A DNA stretch of 64,000 nt from Caulifigura coniformis (lineage in GTDB: Bacteria; Planctomycetota; Planctomycetia; Planctomycetales; Planctomycetaceae): the NCBI RefSeq assembly GCF_007745175.1, contig NZ_CP036271.1, forward strand, positions 2,926,314 to 2,990,313. Direction: 5' to 3'. The notes under the pieces are model-generated. The model was given only the letters and a program-made list of their open reading frames with translations, was not told the origin of the DNA and searched no databases. Every line of letters starts with the position of its first letter. Positions within the stretch are counted from its first letter, which is position 1. The translations under genes were made by a program, and so were the position numbers. This document shows positions 9,078 to 18,039 of this stretch, piece after piece.

Positions 9078-9764
9078 ATGATGATGAATTTCGGTTACCT
9101 GCTGTGGGTGGCCCCGGCGTTCCTCCTGATGATGTGGGCCCAGTTTCGGATTCGCTCGGCCTATGGCCGGGGAATGGAGGTTCCTGCGAGCCTCTCCGGC
9201 GCGGCCGCGGCGCAGCACATCCTTGATTCCGCAGGGCTCGACAATGTCGCCATCGAAATGACCGAAGGCGTCATGTCGGACCACTATGACCCGCGGCACA
9301 AAGTGTTGCGGCTCAGCCGCGACGTTTATTCGAGCCGTACGGCGACTGCGGTCGGCATCGCTGCGCACGAAGCGGGGCATGCCTTGCAGGACGCGACGAA
9401 CTACGCGCCGATGACGATTCGAAACCTGGCGGTGCCCGCCGCGCAGTTCGGCTCGGGCTTCGGCGGAATCCTGCTGATGCTCGGTTTCATCATGGCCTCC
9501 AAGCCGCTGCTGATCGTCGGCATCGTGGTCTTTTCCGGTGTCGTGTTCTTCCAGTTGGTGAACCTGCCGGTGGAGATCGATGCCAGCAATCGAGCGAAGC
9601 GGGTCCTGACCCAGCTCGGAATCGTCGATGCCGATGGGGCCGGCGCAGTACGTTCCGTGCTGAATGCGGCCGCGTGGACCTATGTCGCCGGCGCTCTCGA
9701 ATCCGTTCTGACGCTGCTGTACTACGTCAGTCTCGTCACCGGTGGAAGCCGGCGCGAGGAATAG
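9078..9764 (+). CDS. YugP-like neutral zinc metallopeptidase (membrane)
   Basis: A 228-residue integral membrane protein of the Zn_peptidase_2 (COG2738/YugP) family. An N-terminal membrane segment (GYLLWVAPAFLLMMWAQF) precedes the conserved region NVAIEMTEGVMSDHYDPRHKVLRLS. The zinc-binding HEAGH lies at about residue 98 (IGIAAHEAGHALQDA-type context), and two or three further hydrophobic segments follow, with LPVEIDASNRAKRVL between them. Length and order are as expected. The substrate is unknown. A terminator follows 19 bases after the stop. Confidence 0.92.
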   Translation: MMMNFGYLLWVAPAFLLMMWAQFRIRSAYGRGMEVPASLSGAAAAQHILDSAGLDNVAIEMTEGVMSDHYDPRHKVLRLSRDVYSSRTATAVGIAAHEAGHALQDATNYAPMTIRNLAVPAAQFGSGFGGILLMLGFIMASKPLLIVGIVVFSGVVFFQLVNLPVEIDASNRAKRVLTQLGIVDADGAGAVRSVLNAAAWTYVAGALESVLTLLYYVSLVTGGSRREE

Positions 9765-9783
9765 TTCCCTCCAGCTGCCCCCC

Positions 9784-9809
9784 AGCCCTCGCCATCGCGA
9801 GGGCTTTTT
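9784..9809 (+). terminator. Intrinsic terminator
   Basis: Stem AGCCCTCGC (9784-9792), loop CATC, then GCGAGGGCT (9797-9805) and a TTTTT run. It separates the peptidase gene from the EVE-domain gene. Confidence 0.9.
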
Positions 9810-9872
9810 CGTTCAATGCGGTTCGCGGATTCTGATTCTCGCCGCGGGCCCCTCGCATCGTGAACTTCAACC

Positions 9873-10343
9873 ATGCCGAACTACTGGCTCTTCAAGTCCG
9901 AGCCTGACTGCTATTCGATCGACGACCTCAAACGCGACAAACGAACGTTCTGGGACGGCGTCCGAAACTACCAGGCCCGCAACATGCTGCGCGACTCGAT
10001 CAAGGTCGGCGACGGCGTGCTTTTCTATCACAGCAGTTGCGATCCAATGGCGATCGTCGGCACGGCCGAAGTGGTCAAGGCGGGCTACCCCGATCACACA
10101 GCATTCGACAAGAACGCCGACCATTACGACCCGAAATCGAAGGTCGACGATCCGACCTGGTACATGGTCGATATCAAGCTGCAGCGCAAGTTCGAGACTC
10201 CGCTCGTTCGCGAGGCCCTGAAAGAGGATTCGCGACTTGCCGGGATGGTGCTTCTGCAGCGCGGTTCGCGGCTCTCGATCCAGCCGGTCACCGCGTCCGA
10301 GTGGCAGGCGATTCTCCAACTTGCTGGAAATCCGGGCAAATAA
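9873..10343 (+). CDS. EVE domain protein
   Basis: A single-domain EVE (PUA-like) protein of 156 residues. The start NYWLFKSEPDCYSIDDL, the middle WDGVRNYQARNMLR, the strand VLFYHSSCDPMAIVGTAEVV and DPTWYMVDIK are typical. The EVE fold is related to YTH and ASCH domains and is thought to read modified bases in RNA or DNA; in bacteria some copies occur in restriction or defence loci. No restriction partner is adjacent here, so a housekeeping role is as likely. The gene is monocistronic between a terminator and the sigma-54 activator gene. Confidence 0.94.
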   Translation: MPNYWLFKSEPDCYSIDDLKRDKRTFWDGVRNYQARNMLRDSIKVGDGVLFYHSSCDPMAIVGTAEVVKAGYPDHTAFDKNADHYDPKSKVDDPTWYMVDIKLQRKFETPLVREALKEDSRLAGMVLLQRGSRLSIQPVTASEWQAILQLAGNPGK

Positions 10344-10571
10344 GAGGCCTGCAGGGCGGCGGATTTCGGGTTGGGCGTCGCTCGGGCGGTGTTCGGACGG
10401 GGGCGATGTCGGTTTTGTCGACACATCGCGCCTTTGCTGCTTGAATTGCGGGCGGACTTGCTGGACTGCATTGTGCGCCTGGATACACTTTCGGCGTCGC
10501 AACGATGCTCAGGTCAGGGTGCAACGAGACCTCGGGGCCGGACGAAATCGACGAGGGAGTAGCAATAACCC

Positions 10572-11627
<1,056 letters not shown>

Positions 11628-11668
11628 GCGGCGAAGCGGCGGGGCAGAACCCCGCCGTTCCTGCGTCT

Positions 11669-12022
11669 TCAGTTCATCGGGACCGGCTTCTTGGGCGTGG
11701 AAAGCGCTTCGGCCGTGAATTCCATCACGACGCGCTCATCAACAAGCACCGACTTCCCATCATCCGCGACGCTGATTCCCTGCCGGGTCAGCAGGTCTGC
11801 CTGCTCCGAGAAACAGAGCGTTCCGTCATCTTTGACGACACGCCACCACTGCAGATGCGGCCATTCGCGGCGCACGTTATCCAGCACGTTGAGGGCCGTT
11901 TTGCCATTCACTCCCGGGTTGAAACCCGCCTTGCGGGCGACACCGGTGAGCGTTCCGAGCTTTTCAGCCTGCTTCAATTCGTACAGTACATCGGCGACCG
12001 CCTGAGCACGCGAGGACGACAT
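11669..12022 (-). CDS. Alkyltransferase-like (ATL/MGMT DNA-binding fold) protein
   Basis: About 117 residues resembling the helix-turn-helix domain of O6-methylguanine methyltransferases: LGTLTGVARKAGFNPGVNGKTALNVL, then WPHLQWWRVVKDDGTLCFSEQADLLTRQGI. The catalytic PCHRV motif is replaced by QWWRV, so there is no acceptor Cys. Known ATL proteins such as E. coli YbaZ also carry Trp at that place (PWHRV); they bind alkylated DNA and flag it for nucleotide excision repair rather than repairing it. A similar role is inferred. A longer open frame reaches 12145, but that extension overlaps the divergent gene's upstream region, so the ATG at 12022 (MSSSRAQAVADVL) is preferred. Confidence 0.72.
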   Translation of the reverse strand: MSSSRAQAVADVLYELKQAEKLGTLTGVARKAGFNPGVNGKTALNVLDNVRREWPHLQWWRVVKDDGTLCFSEQADLLTRQGISVADDGKSVLVDERVVMEFTAEALSTPKKPVPMN

Positions 12023-12150
12023 CGAGAACTCCAGCGACGAGGTTGGGGCCAGCGGAGAGTTTTTCAGGACGAGAACCGTCCGCCGCCGGCGAGAAGGCTG
12101 TGAACCATCAACCTGTACGGTATCCTCAGCCGGCAAAGGCCACAATCCCC

Positions 12151-12585
12151 ATGATCCAACTTGCCAACACTCATCTCGCGCACGGGATGAAATTCGACTA
12201 CCCCGCCGGCTGGCTCGTCACCGAAGAACGCTCCGGTGAAGACCTCACTCTGACCGCTGCGGATGAAGGGGTGGCGCTATGGTCCGTGACCCAGATGCCC
12301 GGACGACCCGACCCGAAGAAGGTCCTCAAGATGGCGCTCCGCGCCTTCGAGGACGAGTACAATGAGGTGGACGTTTCCGAAGTGGCCGACGTCTTCTCGG
12401 GGCATCCGGCCGAAGGGATCGACATCGATTTCGAATGCCTCGAGCTTCTGAATGTCGCGAGCTTGCGGTCATTCATCACCGAGGACAGTACGTTCCTCAT
12501 CATGTACCAGACGACCGGCGACGAGCTCACCGAACTCGAAGGCGTCTTCGAAGCGATGAACCGCTCGTTCCGCTGCGACTCCTGA
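12151..12585 (+). CDS. Small unknown protein (DcrB/PsbP-like fold possible)
   Basis: A 144-residue soluble protein with no signal peptide. It begins with a beta-rich segment, MKFDYPAGWLVTEERSGEDLTLTAADEGVALWSV, and ends ELEGVFEAMNRSF. The pattern of a 'YPxGW' start followed by ELxxxxEAMxxSF at the end is reminiscent of DUF1795/DcrB-like domains. That is a weak resemblance and no function is claimed. The gene is divergent from the ATL gene, and hairpins follow its stop. Confidence 0.7.
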   Translation: MIQLANTHLAHGMKFDYPAGWLVTEERSGEDLTLTAADEGVALWSVTQMPGRPDPKKVLKMALRAFEDEYNEVDVSEVADVFSGHPAEGIDIDFECLELLNVASLRSFITEDSTFLIMYQTTGDELTELEGVFEAMNRSFRCDS

Positions 12586-12604
12586 CATTGTCGCGCGGGG
12601 GCCT

Positions 12605-12655
12605 CGTGACCAGGCTCCAGCCTGGTCACGCACTCTCTGCGAAGCTCCGCTTCGC
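12605..12655. repeat. Two adjacent intergenic hairpins
   Basis: First hairpin: CGTGACCAGGCT (12605-12616) with AGCCTGGTCACG (12619-12630), perfect with a two-base loop. Second: GCGAAGC (12639-12645) with GCTTCGC (12649-12655). They sit between two convergent genes and may end transcription in both directions, though neither has a T-run. Their make-up resembles dispersed planctomycete intergenic palindromes. Confidence 0.75.
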
Positions 12656-12672
12656 GTTGCCGAGCCCCCCGC

Positions 12673-13383
12673 TCAATACCCCTTCAGCAGCCCATCCACG
12701 AGTTCATACTTGCGCGAAAACTTCTCGGCCAGTTCGCTGCTGTGAGTGACGCAGAGGAGCATCGCCTTTTGCTCCGCTGCCAGGCTGAGCAGCAGCGTTC
12801 CAACGACTGCGGCGGTCCGGCGGTCGAGGTTTCCGGTCGGCTCATCCGCGAGCAGCAGTTTCGGATTGTTGATGAGCGCCCGGCAGACCGCTGCGCGCTG
12901 TCGCTCGCCGCCGGAAAGCCGGGCCGGGGCGTGGTGCATGCGCTCCCGCAGTCCGACGCGTTCCAGCAGTTCCTCGGCCCGCTTCGTCGCGGACGCTGCG
13001 TCGCGGGCGGTCGCCAGGGTCGGAATCAGGACATTCTCCAGCACCGTGCACTGGGGGAGCAGGTGGTGGTCCTGAAAGATGAACCCGACCCGTTCACTGC
13101 GGTATTTCGCCTGCGCCGGGGGGGAGAGCGAAAAGGGATCGGTGGTCCCGAGCCGCACATGGCCGGAGGTTGCCGGCTCAAGCAGACCGAGGATGTAGAG
13201 CAGGGTGCTTTTCCCTGCGCCGGAGGGGCCGGTGATGACGACGGCCTCGCCCGGAGCCATGGAGAGGTCGATTCCTGCCAGGATCGAGAGGGGGCCCGAC
13301 TCTCCCTGGTACGTCTTCGTCAGCTGGCTGACCTCCAGCCGCTCCAGCAGGCCGGATGAGGTGGCGGGCGAAGTGTCGGGCAC
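12673..13383 (-). CDS. ABC transporter ATP-binding protein, LolD/MacB type
   Basis: An ATPase of about 236 residues in the LolD/MacB (lipoprotein release or efflux) class. All motifs are present: Walker A GPSGAGKST, Q-loop FIFQDHHLLPQCTVLENV, signature LSGGERQRAAVCRAL, Walker B LLLADEPTGNLD and H-loop CVTHS. No LolC/E-type permease gene is adjacent, which is unusual, so the permease must be encoded elsewhere. The frame is open for over 200 codons upstream, but that part runs antisense through the RhtA gene and is low-complexity. A GTG at 13383 (VPDTSPATS) or a TTG two codons earlier is the likely start; no clear ribosome binding site was found. Confidence 0.88.
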   Translation of the reverse strand: MPDTSPATSSGLLERLEVSQLTKTYQGESGPLSILAGIDLSMAPGEAVVITGPSGAGKSTLLYILGLLEPATSGHVRLGTTDPFSLSPPAQAKYRSERVGFIFQDHHLLPQCTVLENVLIPTLATARDAASATKRAEELLERVGLRERMHHAPARLSGGERQRAAVCRALINNPKLLLADEPTGNLDRRTAAVVGTLLLSLAAEQKAMLLCVTHSSELAEKFSRKYELVDGLLKGY

Positions 13384-13572
13384 GAGCAATCCACAATCGC
13401 GGGAAGGAAATCGAGGGAAATCCACAGTCACGATTGCGATTCCCCATCGGGATGACAAGCGGCCGCGTCGTCGGGAGTGGGCCTTTGTTGGTCCATCGTC
13501 GCCGGCGGAGCGGACTTTCAGGAGGCGGGTCGCTTCTGGACGGCGCCAGGTTCCTTGACTATCACTCCCCGC

Positions 13573-14490
13573 ATGCCGGGGACCGATCCGAGACGCGCCT
13601 CTTATTCCTCTGTGGGCGTGCTCATCGCGGCCATGTTCGTTCTGCAGGGCGGCGCTGCGTTCGCCAAGAACCTGTTCCCGCTGGTCGGCCCGGAAGGGGG
13701 AACCACACTGCGGCTTGCCTGGGCCTCGCTGTTGTTGTGTCTCGCCTGGCGACCCTGGAGGCAGCGTTTCACCACGAGCGAGTGGCAGTGGCTGTTTCTG
13801 TACGGGCTCTCCCTGGGGGGCATGAACCTGCTGATCTACAAGGCGCTCGACCGCATCCCCCTCGGGGTGGCGGTTGCGGTGGAGTTCACGGGGCCGCTTG
13901 CCGTCGCGGTGCTGGGCTCGCGCCGGCTGCTGGACCTGGTGTGGGTCGCCCTCGCGGCGCTGGGGATCGGGCTGTTGTTTCCATGGACCGACCTGGGGAA
14001 GCCGCTGGACCACTTTGGCCTGCTGTGTGCGCTGGGGGCCGGCGCCTGCTGGGGCATTTACATCGTCGCCGGCAAGCGGGTCGCTCATAGTGCGCCCGGT
14101 GGAATCGTGACGGCGCTGGGGATGACGATCGCCCTCGGGCTCGCCTTGCCGTTCGGAGTCGTGAGCGCCGGAGCCTCGCTCTTGAACTGGAACGCCATCG
14201 GGATCGCGGCCATCGTCTCCCTGTTGTCGAGCGTGATCCCTTATTCGCTCGAGATCGTGGCGTTGCGAAATCTTCCCGCCCGGACCTTCGGCATCCTGAT
14301 GGCCCTGGAGCCGGTGGTGGCCTCGATCATGGGGGCGATTGTGCTTCAGGAGTGGCTGACGACGCTGCAGGCGGGGGCGATGAGCCTGATTATCGCGGCC
14401 TCTGTCGGTTCGACGGCGACGTCAGAGAAAGCCGCTCCGGGGCCGATCGACCCGACCGACAACGATCCGGAGCCAGTGCTTCCGATCTAG
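13573..14490 (+). CDS. rhtA: RhtA-like EamA-family exporter (threonine/homoserine type)
   Basis: A drug/metabolite transporter of about 305 residues with ten hydrophobic segments in two EamA repeats. It matches the E. coli RhtA pattern along its length: QGGAAFAKNLFPLVG, WRPWRQRF, YGLSLGGMNLLIYKAL, PLGVAVAVEFTGPLAVAVLGSRR, GACWGIYIVAGKR, SVIPYSLEIVALRNLPARTFGILMALEPVVAS. RhtA exports threonine, homoserine and some other amino acids across the inner membrane. The substrate in this organism is inferred only. A cytoplasmic Pro/Asp-rich tail follows the last segment. The ATG at 13573 is the first start that gives a normal N-terminus. Confidence 0.85.
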   Translation: MPGTDPRRASYSSVGVLIAAMFVLQGGAAFAKNLFPLVGPEGGTTLRLAWASLLLCLAWRPWRQRFTTSEWQWLFLYGLSLGGMNLLIYKALDRIPLGVAVAVEFTGPLAVAVLGSRRLLDLVWVALAALGIGLLFPWTDLGKPLDHFGLLCALGAGACWGIYIVAGKRVAHSAPGGIVTALGMTIALGLALPFGVVSAGASLLNWNAIGIAAIVSLLSSVIPYSLEIVALRNLPARTFGILMALEPVVASIMGAIVLQEWLTTLQAGAMSLIIAASVGSTATSEKAAPGPIDPTDNDPEPVLPI

Positions 14491-14900
14491 GAATGCGTCT
14501 CCAATCCTGCGGCGATGAAAATCCGGCGTCTTGAATTGAGTGACGTTGATGGCTCGCGTGCGCGGACTTCGATCGCGAGAGCGCCCGGAGGACGTCAACG
14601 GGATGCGACCAGCGGTCGGCCTGGAGCAAGATTTGGGTTCGGGTGAGTGACCGAACCCGGCCAGCGGCGAGTCCGGCAGGGGAGATTTCCGCGGACAGGG
14701 GACAAATTCGTCGCAGAATGGGGTGACATTTGGCCGAAGGGATGAAATGCTTGGGCCGGAACGGGGGCGGGGCCTGCAAGTTTTGCGCTTTCGGCGGTTG
14801 AGGGCGGAATCGCCTGTCGTGCTGCTTGACGCTCCGGGCGCTCGCCGTTACTGTGCTCCGTTCCCAATTTGTATTGAGCCAACGGATAGCCGCGTCGAAG
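14491..14900. other. 410-bp intergenic region upstream of rpsL
   Basis: No gene recognised. It holds a good sigma-70-type promoter at 14826-14854 with an implied leader of about 40 bases before the rpsL ATG. The remaining 330 bases show no clear structure. Confidence 0.6.
14826..14854 (+). promoter_or_regulatory. Putative sigma-70 promoter of rpsL
   Basis: TTGACG (14826-14831, five of six consensus bases), a 17-bp spacer, then TACTGT (14849-14854, four of six). The position fits transcription of rpsL-rpsG starting about 40 bases before the rpsL ATG. Confidence 0.55.
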
Positions 14901-15272
14901 ATGCCGACGATCAACCAACTCATCCGCAAGCCGCGGAAAAAACAGGCCACCAAGAGCAAGACTCCCCTTCTGGAAGGGTGTCCGGCGAAGCGGGGCGTTT
15001 GCCTCCAGGTTCGGACGATGACCCCGAAGAAGCCGAACTCGGCTCTCCGTAAGATTGCCCGTGTTCGGCTGTCGAACGGCAAGGAACTGACCGCGTACGT
15101 TCCGGGTGAAGGCCACAACCTTCAGGAACACTCGATCGTTCTGGTTCGCGGCGGCCGTGTTCGCGACCTTCCGGGTGTCCGCTACAAGATCGTCCGCGGC
15201 GTGCTCGATACGCTCGGCGTTCAGAACCGGAAGCAGGCTCGCAGCCGCTACGGTGCCAAACGCCCGAAGTAA
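14901..15272 (+). CDS. rpsL: 30S ribosomal protein S12
   Basis: A 123-residue S12, a decoding-centre protein of the small subunit. Typical strings include [87 protein letters not shown] and the end [10 protein letters not shown]. Lys42 and Lys87 regions (streptomycin contacts in E. coli) read TPKKPN and GRVRDLPG, the usual sensitive forms. The ATG at 14901 gives the canonical start MPTINQL. rpsG follows after about 110 bases. Confidence 0.98.
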   Translation: MPTINQLIRKPRKKQATKSKTPLLEGCPAKRGVCLQVRTMTPKKPNSALRKIARVRLSNGKELTAYVPGEGHNLQEHSIVLVRGGRVRDLPGVRYKIVRGVLDTLGVQNRKQARSRYGAKRPK

Positions 15273-15384
15273 TTCAGGGGAACAGCCTTCGGGTTGTGAC
15301 CTCCTGGATTCGTGCTCGGGCTTCCAACGACAGATGGCAGGCGCAGGCCTGTGCTCCTAAGACCACACTAAAGACCAGAGTCCC

Positions 15385-15858
15385 ATGGCCAAGAGTTTCA
15401 CCGCCAGTGCCAAGCAACTGAAGCCGGATGCCCGGTTCGGCTCGCTTCTCGCCTCGAAGTTCATCAACTGCATGATGCACGATGGCAAGAAGGGTGTCGC
15501 CATGCTTCGTTTCTACGAAGCGCTGGATCTGGTGAAGGAAAAGAACCCGGAAGAGTCGCCGATCGACGTCTTCCAGCGGGCCGTGGACAACGTCAAGCCG
15601 AGCATCGAGGTTCGTTCGAAGCGCGTCGGCGGTGCCACCTACCAGGTCCCCACCCCGGTCAACTCGAAGCGTCAGCAGACGCTGGCCATCCGCTGGATCC
15701 TCGCAGCCGCTCGCGGTCGCAAGGGACGCGGCATCGCCCAGTCGCTGGCCGATGAATTCAACAATGCCGCGAAGCGCGAAGGCGTCGCCATGACGACCCG
15801 TGACAACGTCCACAAGATGGCAGACGCCAACAAGGCGTTCGCCCACTTCGCTTGGTAA
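15385..15858 (+). CDS. rpsG: 30S ribosomal protein S7
   Basis: A 157-residue S7, the assembly-initiating protein of the 30S head that contacts the E-site tRNA. Seen: [73 protein letters not shown] and the end [17 protein letters not shown]. It lies between rpsL and an EF-G gene. A strong hairpin with T-run follows 24 bases after the stop, so rpsL-rpsG may form a two-gene transcript. Confidence 0.98.
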   Translation: MAKSFTASAKQLKPDARFGSLLASKFINCMMHDGKKGVAMLRFYEALDLVKEKNPEESPIDVFQRAVDNVKPSIEVRSKRVGGATYQVPTPVNSKRQQTLAIRWILAAARGRKGRGIAQSLADEFNNAAKREGVAMTTRDNVHKMADANKAFAHFAW

Positions 15859-15882
15859 TTCGCTGAGCGTTTGAAAAACTCG

Positions 15883-15910
15883 AAGCCCAGGGTTCAACCC
15901 CTGGGCTTTT
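15883..15910 (+). terminator. Intrinsic terminator between rpsG and the EF-G gene
   Basis: Stem AAGCCCAGGG (15883-15892) with CCCTGGGCTT (15899-15908), a six-base loop and a TTTTT run. It would separate the EF-G gene from the ribosomal protein genes, unlike the classical str operon. Confidence 0.88.
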
Positions 15911-15943
15911 TCGCATGATGCCACCGGAAGTTTGATTGCTCCC

Positions 15944-18019
15944 ATGCCGACTCCCATCGACAAGCTTCGTAACATCGGCATCGTCGCCCATATCGACGCG
16001 GGTAAGACGACCACCACGGAGCGGATCCTCTACTACACGGGCGCCTCTCATAAGATGGGAGACGTCGACGACGGCAACACCACGACCGACTTCGACCCGG
16101 AAGAGGCGGCCCGCGGAATCACGATCTATTCCGCTGCCGTCAGCTGCCGGTGGAAGGATTACACAATCAATCTGATCGACACGCCCGGGCACGTCGATTT
16201 CACGGCCGAGGTCGAGCGCAGCCTGCGGGTCCTCGACGGCGCGGTGGTCGTATTCAGCGCCGTCGAAGGGGTCGAGGCCCAGAGCGAAACCGTCTGGCGC
16301 CAGGCCGACAAGTACAAAGTCCCGCGGATGTGCTTCATCAACAAGCTCGACCGCATCGGGGCCGATTTCGAACGCACTCTCGGCCAGATCGAGAATCGGC
16401 TGCACGGCAAGCCGGCCGTGCTCTACTACCCGATCGGATCGAGCAGCTCGTTTGAAGGCATCATCGACCTCTTCGAACGCAAGGCGCTCTATTTCGATAG
16501 TGCTTCGCTCGGCCGCAACATCACGGTGAAGGAGATTCCGGAGGACTACGTCGACCTGGCCGAAGAATGGCGGACGAAGCTGATCGAATCCGTCGCGGAA
16601 CACGACGAGGCCCTGATGGAGTCGTACCTGGCGGAAGAACCGGTGACGGCCGAAGCGTTCCAGGCGGCGCTCCGCAAGGCGACGATCGATCGCCAGCTGC
16701 AGCCGATCTTCTGCGGCACCTCGCTGCACTACGTTGGCGTGCAGCCCGTCCTCGACGGCGTCGGACTGTACCTGCCGAGCCCGCTCGATCGTCCCGCAAT
16801 CTCGGGCGAACATCCGAATCCGAAGAAGGGGGCCGACCCCCACGACACGCGGAAGACCGATCCCAAGGAGCCGTTCTGCGGCCTGGTGTTCAAGATCGTC
16901 GCGGATAAACATGCCGACCTCTGCTTCGTCCGCGTCTACTCGGGCGTTCTGAAGTCCGGCTCACGGCCGCTGAACCCCCGTACGGGAAAGAAGGAGTTCG
17001 CCAGTCAGCTGTGGCACGTCCAGGCCGATCAGCGCGAGAAGCTCGAGACGGATCAGGTCGAAGCGGGCGACATTGTCGGCGTCATCGGCCCCAAGGACGT
17101 CGTCACGGGCGACACCCTCTGCGAAGCCAATCATCCGATCCTGCTCGAGCGGATCACCTTCCCGGAAACCGTCATTTCGATGTCAGTCGAGCCGGAGACC
17201 AGCGCCGACCGCAAGAAGCTGGAAGACGCGCTCACCCGCCTCGGGCGGCAGGACCCGACGTTCAAGGCCAAGATCAGCGAAGAGACGGGCCAGACGATCA
17301 TCAGCGGCATGGGCGAACTGCACCTGGAAGTGCTCCGCAAGCGCATGCTGCGGGACTACAACCTCAACGTTCGCGTCCACAAGCCGCGCGTCTCGTATCG
17401 TGAGACCGTTCGCAAGAAGGTCGTCGCGACCGGCGAATACACGCGGACCGTCGGCGGGGAAACGATCTACGCTGGCGTCACGCTGCAGGTCGAACCCTAC
17501 AGCGGCGACGAGCCGGTGGCTGTGAAGAGCGCGCTCAAGCCGGACGACCTGCCGCAGGAACTGGTCCGTCCGTTGATCCAGGCGGTGCAGGACAGCGCCC
17601 AGTCGGGCGGCATGGTCGGCTACCCGCTGATGCACGTCCTCTTCACGATCAAGTCGGTCGACTACAAGGAAACGCAGACGACCGAAGACGCCCTCCGCGC
17701 CGCCGCGGCAATGGCCGTGCAGAACGCCCTGCGCGACGGCGACCTGGCCCTGCTCGAGCCGGTGATGAAGCTCGAAGTGGTCACCCCCCCCGAGTTCGTG
17801 GGGAACATCCAGGCCGATCTCAACATCCGCCACGCCCGCATCGTCGGCCAGGAACCGCGCGGCCACCTGACGGTGCTCGACGCCGAAGCCCCGCTGGCCA
17901 ACATGTTCGGCTACAGCACCCACGTCCGCAGCCTGAGCCAGGGCCGGGCCAGCTACAGCATGGAGCCGCTCAAATACGACTTCGCGCCCGATTCGGTGCT
18001 GAAAGAAATGCTGGGGTAG
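15944..18019 (+). CDS. fusA: Elongation factor G, EF-G2/spdEFG2-like
   Basis: A five-domain translational GTPase of 691 residues. GTPase motifs: G1 AHIDAGKT, G2/switch I [9 protein letters not shown], G3 DTPGHVDF, G4 NKLD. Later parts include [17 protein letters not shown] and [11 protein letters not shown]. The N-terminus ([57 protein letters not shown]) matches mitochondrial EF-G2 ([35 protein letters not shown]) rather than mitochondrial EF-G1 (KDGVGAVMD). Human EF-G2mt and a Borrelia homologue act in ribosome recycling, so this factor may not be the main translocase. No tuf gene follows. The ATG at 15944 is chosen over a TTG four codons upstream. Confidence 0.92.
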   Translation: [691 protein letters not shown]

Positions 18020-18039
18020 GTCACTCACGAGGGCGTCAA

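Noticed and set aside
13384-14088. Long N-terminal extension of the LolD-like ATPase
   Set aside because: The added 235 codons run antisense through the RhtA-like gene and are Gln/Arg/Pro-rich without family match; the ATPase is complete from about 13383.
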